A program made the translations under genes and the position numbers. The notes below the pieces were generated by a model that worked only from the letters and a program-made list of their open reading frames with translations, did no database searches and was not told the DNA's origin. 64,000 nucleotides of DNA, taken from the NCBI GenBank assembly GCA_040506895.1, contig JBEVVY010000001.1, forward strand, positions 620,001 to 684,000. Direction: 5' to 3'. Source of the stretch: Sedimenticola_A sp040506895. GTDB lineage: Bacteria; Pseudomonadota; Gammaproteobacteria; Chromatiales; Chromatiaceae. Below, in pieces: positions 62,316 to 64,000 of the stretch. Positions within the stretch are counted from its first letter, which is position 1, and every line of letters starts with the position of its first letter.

Positions 62316-63326
62316 TTATATCGTCAGCAATTCGGGTGAATATTTTTCAAGGCGATGTTTCAGAAGCGCACCCGAATGGCGCTGTAGCACTTTCATTTCA
62401 GCCTCACCCAGCCGTTTCAGGTGGGTTCTTATGCCGGATGCAAAGGCCGCATCCCCATCCGAAGCTTCACCTTCTCTGCTGTTAATGGAGAACCAGATGG
62501 GCTTCAGCCCTTCTTCCCCCAGGCTGCTGAGTTCCAGGCGCTTGAACTGAAGGCCCCGAACCTGTTCCATGAGAATGTTGATGGATTCCATGAGCACGGC
62601 CGTACCGGATTCGGTTGGTCGCTCATCGATTTCAAAGGGCTTTCCGGCATCGCTGACAATGACATAATCCAGATCGTTACGATCACGCAGCAGGGGATTT
62701 ACTCCAAGGTTGTCGTACACACCACCATCTGTGAGTGTGATGTATTCAACTCCTGCTGACGGGTAATCCTTTTGGTCAAGCCTGAGAGGCGGGAAAACCG
62801 GTGGAAATGCTGACGAGGCGGCCACCGCCCTGCTCAGTCGAAAGTTGTCCGCAGTAGTTACGCCGAGTTCCCACTCGCCCATCTCTGCAGGACCGTTACC
62901 ACCGGTCACGAAAAAGAACATGTTGCCTGTAGCCAGGTTGGTGGCATTGAGATAAAGACGTGGGGCAGATTGGATGGAGCCCAGTGAGCGTGAACCATAC
63001 AGGTCCCGTTCATAGGTATCACCAAGTTTGTCCAGCCTGCTGTTAAAAGGGTCGAGTATACCGCCAATAACAGAAGAGACTGCTATTGAGGTAGTGCGTA
63101 AATAGTTTTCCAGTTGGTCCAGGGCGTCATCGTCTCCCCAGTGACATGCGAGAAAACTGCCTGCAATACTGCCACCACTCACACAGGTGAGCAGGTCCAG
63201 CTTCCATAACAATCCGAGTTCCTTCAGTTTGCGGAAAACACCCAGATGAAAAGCGGCAGCGCGGAAACCGCCACCGGAAAGTGCAAGACCAATCCTCTTT
63301 TCCTTGCCATCGATCATGATCGCCAT
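62316..63326 (-). CDS. patatin-like phospholipase, first gene of the operon
   Basis: 336 residues. Patatin motifs: oxyanion Gly in 'LALSGGGFRAAAF' (18-20), nucleophile Ser53 in 'VSGGSIAGS' and Asp200 in 'LTDGGVYDNLG'. It should hydrolyse membrane phospholipids. ATG 63326 has a strong AAGGAGG site six bases upstream; a longer frame to 63542 reads through a terminator and is rejected. The first gene of patatin-CHAT-MBL; in defence systems patatins destroy the host's own membrane. Confidence 0.92.
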   Translation of the reverse strand: MAIMIDGKEKRIGLALSGGGFRAAAFHLGVFRKLKELGLLWKLDLLTCVSGGSIAGSFLACHWGDDDALDQLENYLRTTSIAVSSVIGGILDPFNSRLDKLGDTYERDLYGSRSLGSIQSAPRLYLNATNLATGNMFFFVTGGNGPAEMGEWELGVTTADNFRLSRAVAASSAFPPVFPPLRLDQKDYPSAGVEYITLTDGGVYDNLGVNPLLRDRNDLDYVIVSDAGKPFEIDERPTESGTAVLMESINILMEQVRGLQFKRLELSSLGEEGLKPIWFSINSREGEASDGDAAFASGIRTHLKRLGEAEMKVLQRHSGALLKHRLEKYSPELLTI

Positions 63327-63488
63327 GATAAGCCTCCTTGCTTCGATACTGTTCCAGGATAGTAAATCCTTTTTGGTCTTTCCAGTATTGGGCGGCATCA
63401 ATTGATATCGATGTGCACATTTCCGGCCTACTGCGGCGCACAAAACAATGTGCCGGAAGTATGTGGCTGGTGCGGGTAATTTGCGGGT

Positions 63489-63525
63489 AAAAAAAATCCC
63501 GGCGGGGAGATACCCCAAACCGGGA
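63489..63525 (-). terminator. rho-independent terminator upstream of the patatin operon
   Basis: On the minus strand: outer stem 63520-63525 with 63497-63502, inner GGGG/CCCC pairing (63504-63507 with 63513-63516), then eight T (63489-63496). It ends an upstream minus-strand gene, so the patatin operon starts from its own promoter in 63327-63488. Confidence 0.9.
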
Positions 63526-63535
63526 AGTACTGAAT

Positions 63536-63626
63536 TTAACAATGATAGCCAGATACACTCTTAACTGTGATTACCCTCCTCTTCTATCAATAAACGATTT
63601 ACGCAACTCAGCAAGACTCAAATGAA
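63536..63626. repeat. 91-bp direct repeat, copy 1, left of the gap
   Basis: Identical over 91 bp to 63827-63917. One copy directly touches each side of the N run, so the most likely cause is two contigs that share an overlap of one k-mer length but were not merged. Confidence 0.9.
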
Positions 63627-63826
63627 NNNNNNNNNNNNNNNNNNNNNNNNNNNNNNNNNNNNNNNNNNNNNNNNNNNNNNNNNNNNNNNNNNNNNNNNNN
63701 NNNNNNNNNNNNNNNNNNNNNNNNNNNNNNNNNNNNNNNNNNNNNNNNNNNNNNNNNNNNNNNNNNNNNNNNNNNNNNNNNNNNNNNNNNNNNNNNNNNN
63801 NNNNNNNNNNNNNNNNNNNNNNNNNN
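63627..63826. other. 200-N scaffold gap
   Basis: Exactly 200 N. The identical 91-bp flanks suggest it is an artefact and the real sequence joins with no or little missing DNA; true missing sequence with a duplicated end is the alternative. Confidence 0.95.
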
Positions 63827-63917
63827 TTAACAATGATAGCCAGATACACTCTTAACTGTGATTACCCTCCTCTTCTATCAATAAACGATTTACGCAACTC
63901 AGCAAGACTCAAATGAA
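63827..63917. repeat. 91-bp direct repeat, copy 2, right of the gap
   Basis: Identical to 63536-63626. If the gap is spurious, this is the same locus. Confidence 0.9.
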
Positions 63918-64000
63918 CGGATTTGCAGCAGCATTTTCACTCTCGACAAGGCGGGGTAAGTAATCCAGATTTTGGAAGCTCACCTTAGGGTCTGATTCCT
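63909..64000 (-). CDS. C-terminal end of an upstream minus-strand gene
   Basis: From the window edge the minus strand is open for about 29 codons and ends with TGA at 63909-63911; the last residues read '...NLDYLPRLVESENAAANPFI'. If the gap is spurious its stop lies about 95 bp before the terminator at 63489-63525, which fits it being the gene that this terminator ends. Too short to identify. Confidence 0.45.
   Translation of the reverse strand, partial: ESDPKVSFQNLDYLPRLVESENAAANPFI

Noticed and set aside
63327..63542. Upstream extension of the patatin gene
   Set aside because: It runs through a rho-independent terminator and has no family homology; the ATG at 63326 has a strong AAGGAGG site.
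63571..63855. Frames through the N run
   Set aside because: They exist only because N cannot code a stop.
1..64000. tRNA, rRNA or CRISPR arrays
   Set aside because: No cloverleaf, rRNA segments or regularly spaced repeats were recognised by eye; a covariance-model scan would settle small RNAs.

Overview
The window is a draft-assembly piece of a gammaproteobacterial chromosome. Evidence: the conserved gene orders rluE-nudJ-mnmA-hflD, yciK-mupP-ubiG ... mtnA-gyrA-serC-pheA-hisC-tyrA (the Pseudomonas-type order) and yceD-rpmF-plsX-fabH-fabG-acpP-fabF-pabC-mltG-tmk-holB-tatD. A sodium-pumping oxaloacetate decarboxylase, class III adenylate cyclase, c-di-GMP proteins, polyphosphate:AMP phosphotransferase and periplasmic rhodanese would suit a free-living or symbiotic Chromatiales-like (possibly sulfur-oxidising) lineage, but this placement is inference. 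No rRNA, tRNA or CRISPR was seen.

Layout. 1-2760: the tail of an acidic-repeat protein and two tandem TSP3/OmpA-type envelope proteins. 2767-12929: purB, acnB, a small MscS channel, a phosphoesterase, a lipoprotein, then the tRNA-modification operon rluE-nudJ-(secreted unknown)-mnmA-hflD. 12992-15418: an HD-GYP protein that has lost metal ligands, next to a GGDEF cyclase. 15583-29289: ubiquinone, cell-wall recycling, methylthioadenosine salvage, gyrA and a serine/aromatic amino-acid operon. 29362-37947: membrane and signalling genes, including a MocR regulator with three matching operator boxes, a class III adenylate cyclase and a PDC sensor. 38035-42271: yceF (maf) and oadGAB. 42416-54083: ribosomal protein L32 and the fatty-acid cluster (lacking fabD at its usual place), broken by a complete 1.3-kb IS3-family element between fabF and pabC, then mltG-tmk-holB-pilZ-tatD. 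54080-57541: polyphosphate phosphotransferase, a thioesterase and a class V aminotransferase.

57737-63326 is the accessory part and the best candidate for an undescribed system: a three-gene minus-strand operon encoding a patatin-like phospholipase, a 1102-residue protein with helical-repeat N-terminus, possible zinc site and C-terminal CHAT-like (caspase-fold) protease, and a ComEC-type metallo-beta-lactamase hydrolase. The genes are tightly spaced and sit behind a strong terminator. Combining a lipase, a protease and an MBL hydrolase is typical of bacterial conflict or cell-suicide cassettes, but defence function here is inference. The window ends in a 200-N scaffold gap whose two flanks carry the same 91-bp sequence, most simply an assembly overlap.
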